Shown one piece after another: positions 54,878-63,818 of a stretch of DNA of 64,000 bases. The position numbers and the translations under genes were made by a program. Origin of the DNA: Methylomonas montana (GTDB taxonomy: Bacteria; Pseudomonadota; Gammaproteobacteria; Methylococcales; Methylomonadaceae). The notes under the pieces were generated by a model. The model worked only from the letters and a program-made list of their open reading frames with translations, ran no database searches and was not told the DNA's origin. Positions within the stretch are counted from its first letter, which is position 1. The number at the start of each line of letters is the position of its first letter. The DNA lies in NCBI RefSeq assembly GCF_030490285.1, contig NZ_CP129884.1:2480001-2544000 (forward strand), given 5' to 3'.

Positions 54878-56782
54878 ATGAAAAAACTATTCATTTTTTT
54901 CACCATCGTCGTCGCGATCGCTTTAGTGGTGTCGGCGGTATTCAACCGCAACATGCCGGAATACGATCCGCATTACGAAGTCTCATACTCGGACTTTATC
55001 GAAGACGTGCGTAATAAAGTGGTCACGGAAGTGGTGATAGACGGCAATTATGTCGACGGCCGCCGCCAAAACGGTACGCGCTTCGCGACGTATAACCCTA
55101 ACGACTCGCGAATGATCGACGAGTTGCTGGAGTATGGCGTCAAAATTAAAGTCGAAAAACCACAACAGCCGTCCACCTTGATGAATATTTTCATCTCCTG
55201 GGCGCCCACGCTGCTGTTGATTGCGGTTCTGGTTTACTTCATGCGCAAGCAAGCGATGATGGGCGGACGCGACGGTCAAATGGGTTTCGGTAAAAGCCGC
55301 GCCAAACTGATGGCCGAAGACCAGGTCAAAGTCCGATTCACTGATGTGGCCGGTGTCGAGGAAGCCAAGGAAGACGTGGTGGAAATGGTCGACTTCCTGA
55401 AAGACCCCAGCAAGTATGAAGCCCTGGGCGGCAAAATCCCCCGTGGCGTATTGATGGTCGGCCCTCCCGGTACCGGTAAAACCTTGCTGGCCCGCGCCAT
55501 TGCCGGCGAAGCTGGGGTACCGTTCTTCTCGATCTCCGGTTCCGATTTCGTCGAGATGTTCGTCGGTGTCGGCGCTTCCCGGGTGCGGGACATGTTCGAA
55601 CAAGCCAAAAAGCGCGCGCCCTGCATCATATTCATCGACGAGATCGACGCGGTCGGCCGCCAACGTGGTGGCAGCGGCATCGGCGGCGGCAATGACGAGC
55701 GCGAACAAACCCTCAACCAATTGCTGGTAGAAATGGACGGTTTTAGCGGCAACGAAGGCATCATCGTCATCGCCGCCACCAACCGAGCCGATGTGTTGGA
55801 TAAAGCGTTACTGAGACCAGGCCGATTCGACCGTCAGGTGCAAGTCAGCTTACCCGACATTAAAGGCCGCGAACAAATTCTCAAGGTACATGGCGCTCGA
55901 GTACCGCTCGCCGAAGACGTCAACATCAACGACTTGGCCCGTGGCACACCGGGTTTTTCCGGCGCCGAATTGGCCAATCTGATCAACGAAGGCGCTTTGT
56001 TTGCCGCCCGCAATAACAAGCGGGTGGTGACGATGAACGATCTGGACAAGGCGCGCGACAAAATGATCATGGGCGCGGAAAAACGCACCATGGTGATGTC
56101 GAAGGAAGACTTGTTGATGACTGCTTATCACGAAGCCGGGCACGCCATCGTCGGCCGAAAAGTGCCAGATCACGATCCGGTTTATAAAGTCAGCATCATG
56201 CCGCGCGGCGGCGCACTGGGCATTACCATGTTCCTGCCGGAGCGCGACCAATACAGCGCCTCCAAGGACAAACTGGAAAGCCAAATCGCCAGTCTATTCG
56301 GCGGCCGGGTAGCGGAAGCCTTGATCTACGGCAAAAACAAGGTCACTACCGGCGCTTCCAACGACATCATGCGCGCCACCCAATTGGCCAGAAACATGGT
56401 GACCAAATGGGGTTTGTCGGATCGACTAGGGCCGATGGATTACGGCGACAACGAAGGCGGTTACATGGGTCCGCAATCCAAACCGATGTCCGAGAAAATG
56501 GCACAGACTATCGATGAAGAAATTCGACTGGTGATAGACGCCAATTACAACCGCGCAGAAACCATATTGAAAGAAAACATTGAAGTGTTACATAACATGG
56601 CCCAAGCCTTAATGGATTGGGAAACCATCGATAAATATCAGATCGACGAGTTGCTGCAGGGCCACATGATTGCGCCGCCGGAACCGGAAGTAGAAGAGCC
56701 ACAATCGCTTGAAGAGATCGAAGATTCGGCAAACAACCAAGCCGACGAGCACCTGGATAAAGGACAAGTACTGGCGTCTTAA
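54878..56782 (+). CDS. ftsH: ATP-dependent zinc metalloprotease FtsH
   Basis: 634 residues, standard length. Two membrane helices (about 4-22 and 105-123) flank a periplasmic domain. The AAA domain has [54 protein letters not shown]; the protease has the zinc site [12 protein letters not shown] and the third ligand Asp region ([19 protein letters not shown]). It degrades membrane and short-lived proteins. Being directly behind HflK and HflC in one run, rather than next to rlmE/folP, suggests a second, dedicated copy (inference). A strong terminator follows. Confidence 0.93.
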   Translation: MKKLFIFFTIVVAIALVVSAVFNRNMPEYDPHYEVSYSDFIEDVRNKVVTEVVIDGNYVDGRRQNGTRFATYNPNDSRMIDELLEYGVKIKVEKPQQPSTLMNIFISWAPTLLLIAVLVYFMRKQAMMGGRDGQMGFGKSRAKLMAEDQVKVRFTDVAGVEEAKEDVVEMVDFLKDPSKYEALGGKIPRGVLMVGPPGTGKTLLARAIAGEAGVPFFSISGSDFVEMFVGVGASRVRDMFEQAKKRAPCIIFIDEIDAVGRQRGGSGIGGGNDEREQTLNQLLVEMDGFSGNEGIIVIAATNRADVLDKALLRPGRFDRQVQVSLPDIKGREQILKVHGARVPLAEDVNINDLARGTPGFSGAELANLINEGALFAARNNKRVVTMNDLDKARDKMIMGAEKRTMVMSKEDLLMTAYHEAGHAIVGRKVPDHDPVYKVSIMPRGGALGITMFLPERDQYSASKDKLESQIASLFGGRVAEALIYGKNKVTTGASNDIMRATQLARNMVTKWGLSDRLGPMDYGDNEGGYMGPQSKPMSEKMAQTIDEEIRLVIDANYNRAETILKENIEVLHNMAQALMDWETIDKYQIDELLQGHMIAPPEPEVEEPQSLEEIEDSANNQADEHLDKGQVLAS

Positions 56783-56797
56783 CAGTCCTCCTCTATA

Positions 56798-56835
56798 TAC
56801 CCTCCAAACGCAGTACTACTGGAGGGTATTTTTTT
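56798..56835 (+). terminator. Rho-independent terminator after ftsH
   Basis: TACCCTCCA (56798-56806) and TGGAGGGTA (56820-56828) form a perfect 9-bp stem with a 13-base loop, followed by seven T (56829-56835). It lies 16 bases after the ftsH stop and ends the sigma-hflK-hflC-ftsH transcript. The next gene therefore needs its own promoter or read-through. Confidence 0.93.
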
Positions 56836-56917
56836 GTTATGGGGCAGCAACTGTGCCGTGAAAAACTAAGCAAACCGCTTAATCAAGCAATAAGCCTAAT
56901 CTTCGGAGTGAAACATC

Positions 56918-57829
56918 ATGAGCACAAATCCGATTCTCATCACCGGTGGCACCGGATTTTTGGGCGGCGCACTGACCCGTCTGCTCTTGCAAAAAAATTA
57001 TTCGGTGACGGTATTGAGCCGCAGCGCCGAAAAAGTCGCAAATCAATTCGGAAACCAGGTTCAGGCAGTCACCCGTATCGCGGATTTACCGGACGCTGGA
57101 TCGTGCAAAGCCGTGGTCAACCTGGCCGGTGCCGGGATTTTCGACCAACGTTGGACGCCGACCCGCAAACAATTACTGCGCGACAGCCGCATTAAACTCA
57201 CCGAACAGCTGGTCGCCTGGATGGCTGCGTCCTCGCAACCGAAGCCGGTGCTGGTTAACGGTTCGGCAATCGGGATTTACGGCGATCAAGGCGACACGCC
57301 ACTCAACGAAAACAGCCCCAGCAAAACCGATTTTTCCCAGCAACTGTGCGCAGATTGGGAATCGACGGCGCTGCAAGCGGAAAAAGCAGGCGGCCGCGTC
57401 TGCCTGATACGCACTGGCCTGGTGCTGGGTAAGGACGGTGGCATACTAAAACGCATGTTGCTGCCGTTTCGGCTGGGACTGGGAGGACGCCTGGGCGACG
57501 GCCAACAATGGATGTCCTGGATACATTTGCACGATTGGCTGGCGATAGTCGAGGCGATGATAAGCAATCCCGAAATGAGCGGCCCGTATAACGCAACCGC
57601 CCCCACGCCTGTCAGCAATCGAGAATTCAGCGAAGCGCTGGCCCAGGTTTTGAATCGGCCGATGTTGTTGCCGATGCCGGCAGTTTTACTAAAAGGCTTG
57701 CTAGGCGAGATGGCTGAGCTAGTATTAGGTAGTCAGCGAGTCCTACCGAAGCGCTTGACGGCACAAGGCTTTGGTTTTGCATATCCGCAACTGGACGCGG
57801 CCTTACGCAATATCCTAATCACACCCTAA
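56918..57829 (+). CDS. TIGR01777-type epimerase (SDR39U1/YfcH-like)
   Basis: 303 residues. N-terminal Rossmann motif ITGGTGFLGGALTRLLL, then VNLAGAGIFDQRWTPTRKQLLRDSRI (quoted in parts), NGSAIGIYGDQGDTPLNE with the Tyr-region, LIRTGLVLGKDGGILKRML, MSWIHLHDWL and YNATAPTPVSNREFSEAL. These are characteristic of the TIGR01777 family of extended short-chain dehydrogenase-like proteins. The substrate is unknown. GGAG precedes the ATG. First gene of a plus-strand run ending at 61226, a set often seen near LitR-type regulators. Confidence 0.9.
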   Translation: MSTNPILITGGTGFLGGALTRLLLQKNYSVTVLSRSAEKVANQFGNQVQAVTRIADLPDAGSCKAVVNLAGAGIFDQRWTPTRKQLLRDSRIKLTEQLVAWMAASSQPKPVLVNGSAIGIYGDQGDTPLNENSPSKTDFSQQLCADWESTALQAEKAGGRVCLIRTGLVLGKDGGILKRMLLPFRLGLGGRLGDGQQWMSWIHLHDWLAIVEAMISNPEMSGPYNATAPTPVSNREFSEALAQVLNRPMLLPMPAVLLKGLLGEMAELVLGSQRVLPKRLTAQGFGFAYPQLDAALRNILITP

Positions 57830-57843
57830 CACCTGGCGCGCTT

Positions 57844-58353
57844 ATGTTAATTGACAGTCTTTCCTTGTTATTCGCCTTTACGTCCTTCATTAGCTGGTAC
57901 GAAGCCCTGCTGGTGGCAACCGCCCTGGGCATATTGGTGTATTACCTGACGCCGGAACCGTCGCCGGAATGGGAAGAGCGCACGCCGGCCACGCTATATT
58001 TTTACCTGCAATGGAGCTGGCTGGGTTATCTAAGACTGAAAGACGCTTTTTACCCGTTTTTTCTGTTGTACAACGCGGTGCTGTTTCTGATCGATTATCG
58101 AATCGACCAAGGCAATTTCACCGTGGCGAGCTGGGTCACCATCCACATTATTATGGCGATACCGTTGATTTATTGGACAGGCGCGGTATGGCGTTGTTCG
58201 GATAAAAGTTCGTCTCGGCTGTGGGCTGCCATTGCGCGTACCCTCACGGTGGCGGCCTATTTCGATTTGTTGTTGCGTTGGGTGATTTATCAGTATTACC
58301 CCAATATCATGTTCAACTGCCAAGAGATGATCATCCACTGGGGCGACTGTTAA
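57844..58353 (+). CDS. Small multi-pass membrane protein
   Basis: 169 residues with about four hydrophobic helices (near 5-37, 52-82, 93-113 and 128-150). Distinct features are LTPEPSPEWEERTPATLYFYLQ quoted as LTPEPSPEWEER, and a C-terminal NCQEMIIHWGDC with two Cys. No family is recognised. It lies 14 bases after the epimerase gene and 7 before the photolyase gene, so it is co-transcribed with the light-damage genes. Confidence 0.7.
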   Translation: MLIDSLSLLFAFTSFISWYEALLVATALGILVYYLTPEPSPEWEERTPATLYFYLQWSWLGYLRLKDAFYPFFLLYNAVLFLIDYRIDQGNFTVASWVTIHIIMAIPLIYWTGAVWRCSDKSSSRLWAAIARTLTVAAYFDLLLRWVIYQYYPNIMFNCQEMIIHWGDC

Positions 58354-58360
58354 TACGCCA

Positions 58361-59749
58361 ATGTTAAAAAAACGCTACAAAACATCGCTGTTCATCTTCC
58401 GGCGGGATTTACGGCTGGAAGATAACACCGCGTTAAACGCCGCATTGCGAGAATCAAAACAAGTGATCGCTTGTTTTATCTTCGATCCGCGCCAAATCGA
58501 CGTCCACCCGTATCAAAGCCTGCCCGGTTTGCAGTTCATGCTGGAATCGCTCAGCGATTTGCAACAGCAATTTCAACGGCAAGGCGCCCTGCTCTATCTG
58601 TTTAACGAGCAACCCGCCCAACTTCTCCAACACCTCAAACAGGAGCTGGCGATAGACGCAGTGTTCGTCAATCGGGATTACACCCCATTCAGCCGCCAGC
58701 GTGACGAGAAACTACAAGCTCAATGCCTGGCGCTGAACGTGGATTTTCATAGTCACGCCGATTTGTTACTGACTGAGCCCGAACAAGTCTTAAAACGCAA
58801 CGGCAAACCCTATCAAGTTTTCACGGCTTTTTACGCGCAAGCTCAGCAATATCCGGTCGCACTAGCCGATGGCTTAGCACCCGGCAAACTGCTGGCGAAA
58901 AAACATCCGGCGCATAAACCGGCGTTGCTGGGCGAATTGACTCAAGCGCATCGCAACCCGCTGCCGGGAGGCCGGCAAGCGGCTTTGGCCAGGTTGGATC
59001 AGTTGGCAAGCTGTCGAGACTACAGCCAACTTCGCGATTACCCGGCCTTGGCCGCCACCAGCCAACTATCGCCTTATCTGAAATTCGGCTGCTGTTCGGT
59101 ACGGGAAGTGTTTCATCGCGTTCAAGCAGAACTTGGCCCCGACCACCCACTGTTACGCCAATTATATTGGCGGGACTTTTTCACCCACATCGGCTTTCAT
59201 TTTCCGCATGTGTTCCACCAAGCTTTCGACCGGCGTTATGATGGCTTGCGTTGGCGTAATGCTCAAGACGATTTCTGGGCCTGGGCCAACGGCCAGACCG
59301 GCTTTCCGATCGTTGACGCGGCGATGCGCGAACTCAACCAAACCGGCTGGATGCATAACCGGCTACGCATGGTCGTCGCCTCGTTTCTGGTCAAGAACCT
59401 GCACGTCTCCTGGCGTTGGGGCGAACGTTATTTTGCCCAGCATTTGCTGGATTACGACCCCTGCGTGAATAACGGCAACTGGCAATGGGCCGCATCAACC
59501 GGCTGCGACGCCCAACCCTATTTCCGGATTTTCAATCCTTGGCTGCAACAGCAGAAATTCGATCCGCAATGCCTGTATATCAAGACCTGGATTCCGGAAT
59601 TGCAACGTTATCCGGCAGAGGTGATTCATAAATGGGAAAAACACCCGCAAGCCGGCGAATACCCGGCGCCCAGAGTCGATCATGCCAAGCAAAGTCGGCT
59701 GATCAAGGCCCAATTTAAAGCCTTGGCCACTGGCGTTCCGGCAGGCTAA
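58361..59749 (+). CDS. phrB: Deoxyribodipyrimidine photolyase
   Basis: 462 residues. The N-terminal antenna domain begins SLFIFRRDLRLEDNTALNAAL. The FAD-binding helical domain has LSPYLKFGCCSVREVFH, LLRQLYWRDFFTHIGFH, GQTGFPIVDAAMRELNQTGWMHNRLRMV (in parts), FLVKNLHVSWRWGERYF and NNGNWQWAASTGCDAQPYFRIFNP (in parts), the class I CPD photolyase signature with the Trp chain. It repairs UV-made pyrimidine dimers using blue light. Location downstream of the CarH-like regulator fits light-induced expression. Confidence 0.94.
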   Translation: MLKKRYKTSLFIFRRDLRLEDNTALNAALRESKQVIACFIFDPRQIDVHPYQSLPGLQFMLESLSDLQQQFQRQGALLYLFNEQPAQLLQHLKQELAIDAVFVNRDYTPFSRQRDEKLQAQCLALNVDFHSHADLLLTEPEQVLKRNGKPYQVFTAFYAQAQQYPVALADGLAPGKLLAKKHPAHKPALLGELTQAHRNPLPGGRQAALARLDQLASCRDYSQLRDYPALAATSQLSPYLKFGCCSVREVFHRVQAELGPDHPLLRQLYWRDFFTHIGFHFPHVFHQAFDRRYDGLRWRNAQDDFWAWANGQTGFPIVDAAMRELNQTGWMHNRLRMVVASFLVKNLHVSWRWGERYFAQHLLDYDPCVNNGNWQWAASTGCDAQPYFRIFNPWLQQQKFDPQCLYIKTWIPELQRYPAEVIHKWEKHPQAGEYPAPRVDHAKQSRLIKAQFKALATGVPAG

Positions 59750-59752
59750 GCG

Positions 59753-60271
59753 ATGCGCTATTTCTCGATACTATTATTGAGCCTGACCTGCGCCTGCACC
59801 GGTATCCCGGCTGGCATCACCGTGATAGACGGATTCGAACTACCTCGCTATCTCGGCACCTGGTACGAAATCGCCCGCCTCGATCATAGTTTCGAACGTG
59901 GCCTGAGCGACATCAGTGCCGAATACAGCCTGCGCGAGGAAGGTGGCGTCAAGGTATTGAATAGCGGCTACGACGCGGAGCAAAACGAGCGTAAAACCGC
60001 CGAAGGCAAGGCGTATTTTATCGACCAGCCGAACATCGGCCGCTTGAAAGTCTCCTTCTTTGGCCCGTTTTACGGCGCTTACAACATCATCGCGCTAGAC
60101 AAAACTGACTACCGTTATGTGATGATCGCCGGCCCGAATCGCGACTTTTTATGGATACTGGCCCGCAACCCCGACCTGGACCCGGCCGTGCTGCAAAACC
60201 TGATCCAGCAAGCCAAAACGCTCGGTTTTGCCACCGATCAATTGATTTTCGACAAACACCCGCAACGCTAA
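59753..60271 (+). CDS. blc: Bacterial lipocalin (Blc-like)
   Basis: 172 residues. A short signal peptide ends in LTCACTG (possible lipobox around C14-C16). Lipocalin motifs are LPRYLGTWYEIARLDHSFERG (in parts: YLGTWYEIARLDHSFERG), AEGKAYFIDQPNIGRLKVSF and YRYVMIAGPNRDFLWILAR. Bacterial lipocalins bind lysophospholipids or oxidised lipids at the envelope. It begins 3 bases after the photolyase stop, as in many LitR-linked gene sets. Confidence 0.92.
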   Translation: MRYFSILLLSLTCACTGIPAGITVIDGFELPRYLGTWYEIARLDHSFERGLSDISAEYSLREEGGVKVLNSGYDAEQNERKTAEGKAYFIDQPNIGRLKVSFFGPFYGAYNIIALDKTDYRYVMIAGPNRDFLWILARNPDLDPAVLQNLIQQAKTLGFATDQLIFDKHPQR

Positions 60272-60284
60272 TACAGGATCAAGC

Positions 60285-61226
60285 ATGCACAAAATTCCGG
60301 TCGGCATCAGCGCCTGCCTGTTGGGCCATGAAGTACGTTACGACGGTGCGCATAAATATCACAGCTACATCGAACGCACGCTGGGCCAATATTTTGAATT
60401 TAGACCCTTCTGTCCGGAAGTCGAGGCCGGCCTAGGCATCCCCCGTCCCTGCGTGCAACTGCGGGAAACGCCGGAAGGCATTCGTTGCGTCGGCGTCAAG
60501 GATCATAGCTTCGACGTGACAGAACGCTTGGAACAGGCTTCTGAGCAGCAACACGACTGGCTGGGCGGTTTGTGCGGTTACATTCTTAAAAAAGACTCGC
60601 CCAGTTGCGGCATGACCCGCGTCAAAGTCTACAAAAACGAGATACCCGCGCGCCATGGCACCGGTATTTTTGCCGATTATCTGCAACGTAACTTTCCCAA
60701 CCTACCGATGGAGGAGGAAGGCCGATTGGGCGATCCGGGTTTGCGGGAAAATTTTATCCAGCACGTGTTTGTGATGCGACGTTGGCGGGATCTTTGTGAA
60801 CAAGGTTTGACGGCGCATGCTTTAACCAGCTTCCATAGCCGGCATAAATTGATCGCAATGAGCCACGAGCAAAATCAAGCCCGCGAACTGGGGCGGATTA
60901 TTGCCGGCGTCACCAACGCCGATATCGATGCCGTTGCCGCGGCCTACATCGCCGCATTGATGGCTTGTTTGAAAATCGTCGCCACTCGCGGCAATCATGT
61001 CAACGTGTTGCAACACATCCAGGGCTATCTGAAACACAAGCTGGATGGCGACGACAAGCAGGAGTTGGTGGAAACCATCGAAAACTATCGAATCGGTTTG
61101 CTGCCGCTAATCGTGCCGCTGACCTTGCTGAGGCACCATTTCCGCAGAGAACCGGATGCGTTTATCGACAACGCCTATTACATGCTGCCGCATCCGGCCG
61201 AATTGTCCTTGTTGAACGATATTTGA
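60285..61226 (+). CDS. DUF523-DUF1722 protein (YbgA-like)
   Basis: 313 residues. The N-terminal DUF523 domain (about 1-155) has GISACLLGHEVRYDGAHK, FCPEVEAGLGIPRP and KDSPSCGMTRVKVY with conserved Cys residues. The C-terminal DUF1722 (about 180-305) has FHSRHKLIAMSHEQNQARELG and VLQHIQGYLKHKL. The function is unknown, but the family travels with photolyase and CarH/LitR regulators. Begins 13 bases after the lipocalin and ends the run. Confidence 0.9.
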   Translation: MHKIPVGISACLLGHEVRYDGAHKYHSYIERTLGQYFEFRPFCPEVEAGLGIPRPCVQLRETPEGIRCVGVKDHSFDVTERLEQASEQQHDWLGGLCGYILKKDSPSCGMTRVKVYKNEIPARHGTGIFADYLQRNFPNLPMEEEGRLGDPGLRENFIQHVFVMRRWRDLCEQGLTAHALTSFHSRHKLIAMSHEQNQARELGRIIAGVTNADIDAVAAAYIAALMACLKIVATRGNHVNVLQHIQGYLKHKLDGDDKQELVETIENYRIGLLPLIVPLTLLRHHFRREPDAFIDNAYYMLPHPAELSLLNDI

Positions 61227-61235
61227 CGGTTCGAT

Positions 61236-61436
61236 CTATTTCATTTCTCGCCGTTCGCGCTGATATTCGTCGTAACTCTGCCGCCGTTCGCAATCGTTAG
61301 CCATGGCTTTTTGGCATTGCAATTGCCCGGCGTTCTGCACCGCATGATAACCCAGGCGTTGCGGCCAATCGGCGCCACAACCGCCAAGCATGAGCAACAG
61401 ACTCGATAAACCCCAAACCGCGTTAACTCCTCGCAT
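61236..61436 (-). CDS. Small lipoprotein
   Basis: 66 residues from ATG 61436 with AGGGGG upstream. Lipoprotein signal VNAVWGLSSLLLMLGGC (lipobox LGGC). The mature part has QCQKAMANDCERRQSYDEYQRERREMK (quoted as QCQKAMANDCERRQSYDEY), with two Cys and many charged residues. No family is recognised. Convergent with the YbgA-like gene, divergent from the GspE/PilB gene. Confidence 0.6.
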   Translation of the reverse strand: MRGVNAVWGLSSLLLMLGGCGADWPQRLGYHAVQNAGQLQCQKAMANDCERRQSYDEYQRERREMK

Positions 61437-61590
61437 AAGCGTCCCCCTAAACAAGCTCTAACACCGATCGAAACGGAACCGGAGATCGATATATAACACG
61501 CTTGCGTCATCGTCCGGCAATAAATCGACGCCAGACTGTGCGGAAAATCGCTACAATGCGGCGCAAGTTCCGCAAGTTTAGGCTGAAAAC

Positions 61591-63303
61591 ATGGACAAGG
61601 AAATCGCTGACAAACCCGAAAAATATGCCGCCTTTCTGAGCTGGTTAAAAAGCAAAGGCAAACTCTCCGATAGCGACTTGGGCAAAGTCCGCCGCATGCA
61701 AAAATCGGCTCTGGACGACTCCTTGCCGCAATTGCTGATCAAGCTGGGTTTATGCTCGGACAGCGACATCGCCGGCAGCTTCGCCGAAGCCTGCGGCATC
61801 GCCCGCGTAACGCCGGCACAATATCCTCCGCAATCGCCGCTGCCGGACAGCGTATCCCAGCGCTTTCTCAAGCAATACCATGTCGTCGGCCTGGCAGCCG
61901 ACAACGATCAAATCCAAGTCGCGGTGATGGACCCGGAAGACGACTATGTCAGCCAGGCTCTGCAACTGGCCACCGGCAAACCGATCACGCTACAAATCGG
62001 CCAACTCTCGGAAATCGACGCCGCACTGGAATTGCAATACGGTGAAGGTAAATCGCAAATGGACAAGCTGATGGACAACCTCAACGTCGAGGAATCAGGC
62101 AGCGAAGACCTGGAACATCTAAAAGACCTGGCCAGCGAAGCACCGATCATCAAGATGGTGAATTTCATCCTGCAAAAAGCCGTGGAAAGTCGGGCCTCAG
62201 ACGTGCATATCGAGCCCTTCGAGCAAAGTCTGAAAGTGCGCTTACGCATCGACGGCGTATTGCAGGACATCGATTCGCCGCCGGTCGCCTCCACCGCTGC
62301 GGTGCTGTCGCGGATCAAAATCATGGCCAAGCTCAACATCGCCGAGCGCCGCTTGCCGCAGGACGGCCGCATCAAACTGCAAATGATCGGCAAGGAGTTG
62401 GATTTGCGGGTCTCGACGATACCGACCCTGCACGGCGAAAGCGTGGTAATACGGTTGTTGGACAAGGAAAACGCGGTGCTGGATTTCGAAACCCTGGGCT
62501 TCGTTGGCAGACAAGCCGAGCGCTTCATGGAAGTGCTGTCCCAGCCGCACGGCATCCTGCTGATCACCGGCCCGACCGGCAGCGGTAAATCCACCAGCCT
62601 GTACGCCGCACTGAAAACCCTGAACACTTCAGAACGCAAGATCATCACCGTGGAAGACCCGGTGGAGTATCAACTGGAAGGTATCAACCAGATTCAAGCC
62701 AAGCCGCAGATTGGTTTAACGTTCGCCTCGGCGCTGCGTTCCATCGTCCGCCAGGACCCGGACGTGATCATGATCGGCGAGATGCGCGACCTGGAAACCG
62801 CCAAAATCGCCGTGCAGTCTGCGTTGACGGGTCACTTGGTGTTATCGACATTGCACACCAACGATGCCGCAGCCGGCGTCACCCGCTTGCAGGATATGGG
62901 CCTGGAAGAATACCTGCTCAGCTCGACGATCAACGGCATCCTGGCACAGCGTTTGGTACGGCGCCTGTGCCCCCATTGCAAACAAGCCCATCCTGCTTCC
63001 GAAACGCTGATCGAGGAAATGAAACTCAGACAGTGGCAACCGACCGGCGAAATCCTGCTGCAAAAACCGGCCGGCTGCCCGGCCTGCAATGGCATCGGCT
63101 ATAAGGGTCGCTTGGCGATCATCGAGTTTTTGACGATGACCGACACGATACGCAAACAAATCATGAAACACGAGGAAGCCTTCGTGATCCAGCAAACCGC
63201 AATTCAGGAAGGCATGCAGACCATGTACGAAGATGGCGTCGGCAAAGCCTTGCAAGGCATAACGACGCTGGAGGAAGTGTTGCGGGTGACGACGGAGGCC
63301 TAA
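61591..63303 (+). CDS. gspE: GspE/PilB-family secretion ATPase
   Basis: 570 residues. An N-terminal GspE-N/MshEN domain (about 20-150) is followed by the ATPase: SDVHIEPFEQSLKVRLRIDG, Walker A GPTGSGKSTSLYAAL, Asp box ITVEDPVEYQL, Walker B DPDVIMIGEMRD, His box LTGHLVLSTLHTND and the zinc-binding pair CPHC...CPAC. It powers type II secretion or type IV pilus assembly from the cytoplasmic face. The CxxC pair and general sequence favour GspE, but no other gsp or pil gene is in the window, so PilB is possible. Confidence 0.88.
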   Translation: MDKEIADKPEKYAAFLSWLKSKGKLSDSDLGKVRRMQKSALDDSLPQLLIKLGLCSDSDIAGSFAEACGIARVTPAQYPPQSPLPDSVSQRFLKQYHVVGLAADNDQIQVAVMDPEDDYVSQALQLATGKPITLQIGQLSEIDAALELQYGEGKSQMDKLMDNLNVEESGSEDLEHLKDLASEAPIIKMVNFILQKAVESRASDVHIEPFEQSLKVRLRIDGVLQDIDSPPVASTAAVLSRIKIMAKLNIAERRLPQDGRIKLQMIGKELDLRVSTIPTLHGESVVIRLLDKENAVLDFETLGFVGRQAERFMEVLSQPHGILLITGPTGSGKSTSLYAALKTLNTSERKIITVEDPVEYQLEGINQIQAKPQIGLTFASALRSIVRQDPDVIMIGEMRDLETAKIAVQSALTGHLVLSTLHTNDAAAGVTRLQDMGLEEYLLSSTINGILAQRLVRRLCPHCKQAHPASETLIEEMKLRQWQPTGEILLQKPAGCPACNGIGYKGRLAIIEFLTMTDTIRKQIMKHEEAFVIQQTAIQEGMQTMYEDGVGKALQGITTLEEVLRVTTEA

Positions 63304-63315
63304 GGGGAAGTGACG

Positions 63316-63570
63316 ATGCCGGTAATCTGCCGTTTTTATGGAATTATGATCAGGATGTACCTAATAGACCGGGAGCATCCACCCCGCCACATCCATATCA
63401 AATATGCCGAGTACGAAGCTGTCATGGAACTCGACAATTTGAACATTATCGATGGCCGTATCCCCAAAAAATGCCGGGAACTGGTACGCGAATGGGCGGA
63501 GTTACATCAGGACGAGTTGATAGAAATGTGGGATACCCAAAATTTTTGTCCCATAGCCCCACTGGAGTGA
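63316..63570 (+). CDS. DUF4160 protein
   Basis: 84 residues from ATG 63316, with AAGGGGAAG upstream. DUF4160 pattern: MPVICRFYGIMIRMYLID, EHPPRHIHIKYAEYEAVMEL and CRELVREWAELHQDEL. The HxHxxY-like centre (PPRHIHIKYAEY) is the family hallmark. DUF4160 and DUF2442 proteins commonly occur as a pair and are suspected toxin-antitoxin-like units. It begins 13 bases after the GspE/PilB stop. Confidence 0.88.
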   Translation: MPVICRFYGIMIRMYLIDREHPPRHIHIKYAEYEAVMELDNLNIIDGRIPKKCRELVREWAELHQDELIEMWDTQNFCPIAPLE

Positions 63571-63575
63571 ACCAT

Positions 63576-63818
63576 ATGAAATTGCAACAGTTCGAACAAC
63601 TAGATGGCTACCGTTTTAAACTGGTTTTTGAAAACGGCGAAGTCAAACAAACGGATTTAAAGGAATTAATAAGCAAGCATGTATCCATCGACGAATTAGC
63701 CTCCGCACGGCTTGACGCTGACTGGGGTTGCCTGGAATTCAAAAACGGCATGGTCGATATTGAGCCGAAAACCTTGTATAAATTTTCCTGTGCGGAACAT
63801 TTCGAGAAGGCGGCATAA
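63576..63818 (+). CDS. DUF2442 protein, partner of DUF4160
   Basis: 80 residues from ATG 63576, five bases after the DUF4160 stop. Sequence VFENGEVKQTDLKELISK, LDADWGCLEFKNGMVDIEP and a short C-terminal tail give the DUF2442 pattern (small beta-rich protein). Family members are adjacent to DUF4160 in many genomes and are possibly the neutralising partner; that is not shown here. The last ~180 bases of the window hold no supported gene. Confidence 0.88.
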   Translation: MKLQQFEQLDGYRFKLVFENGEVKQTDLKELISKHVSIDELASARLDADWGCLEFKNGMVDIEPKTLYKFSCAEHFEKAA

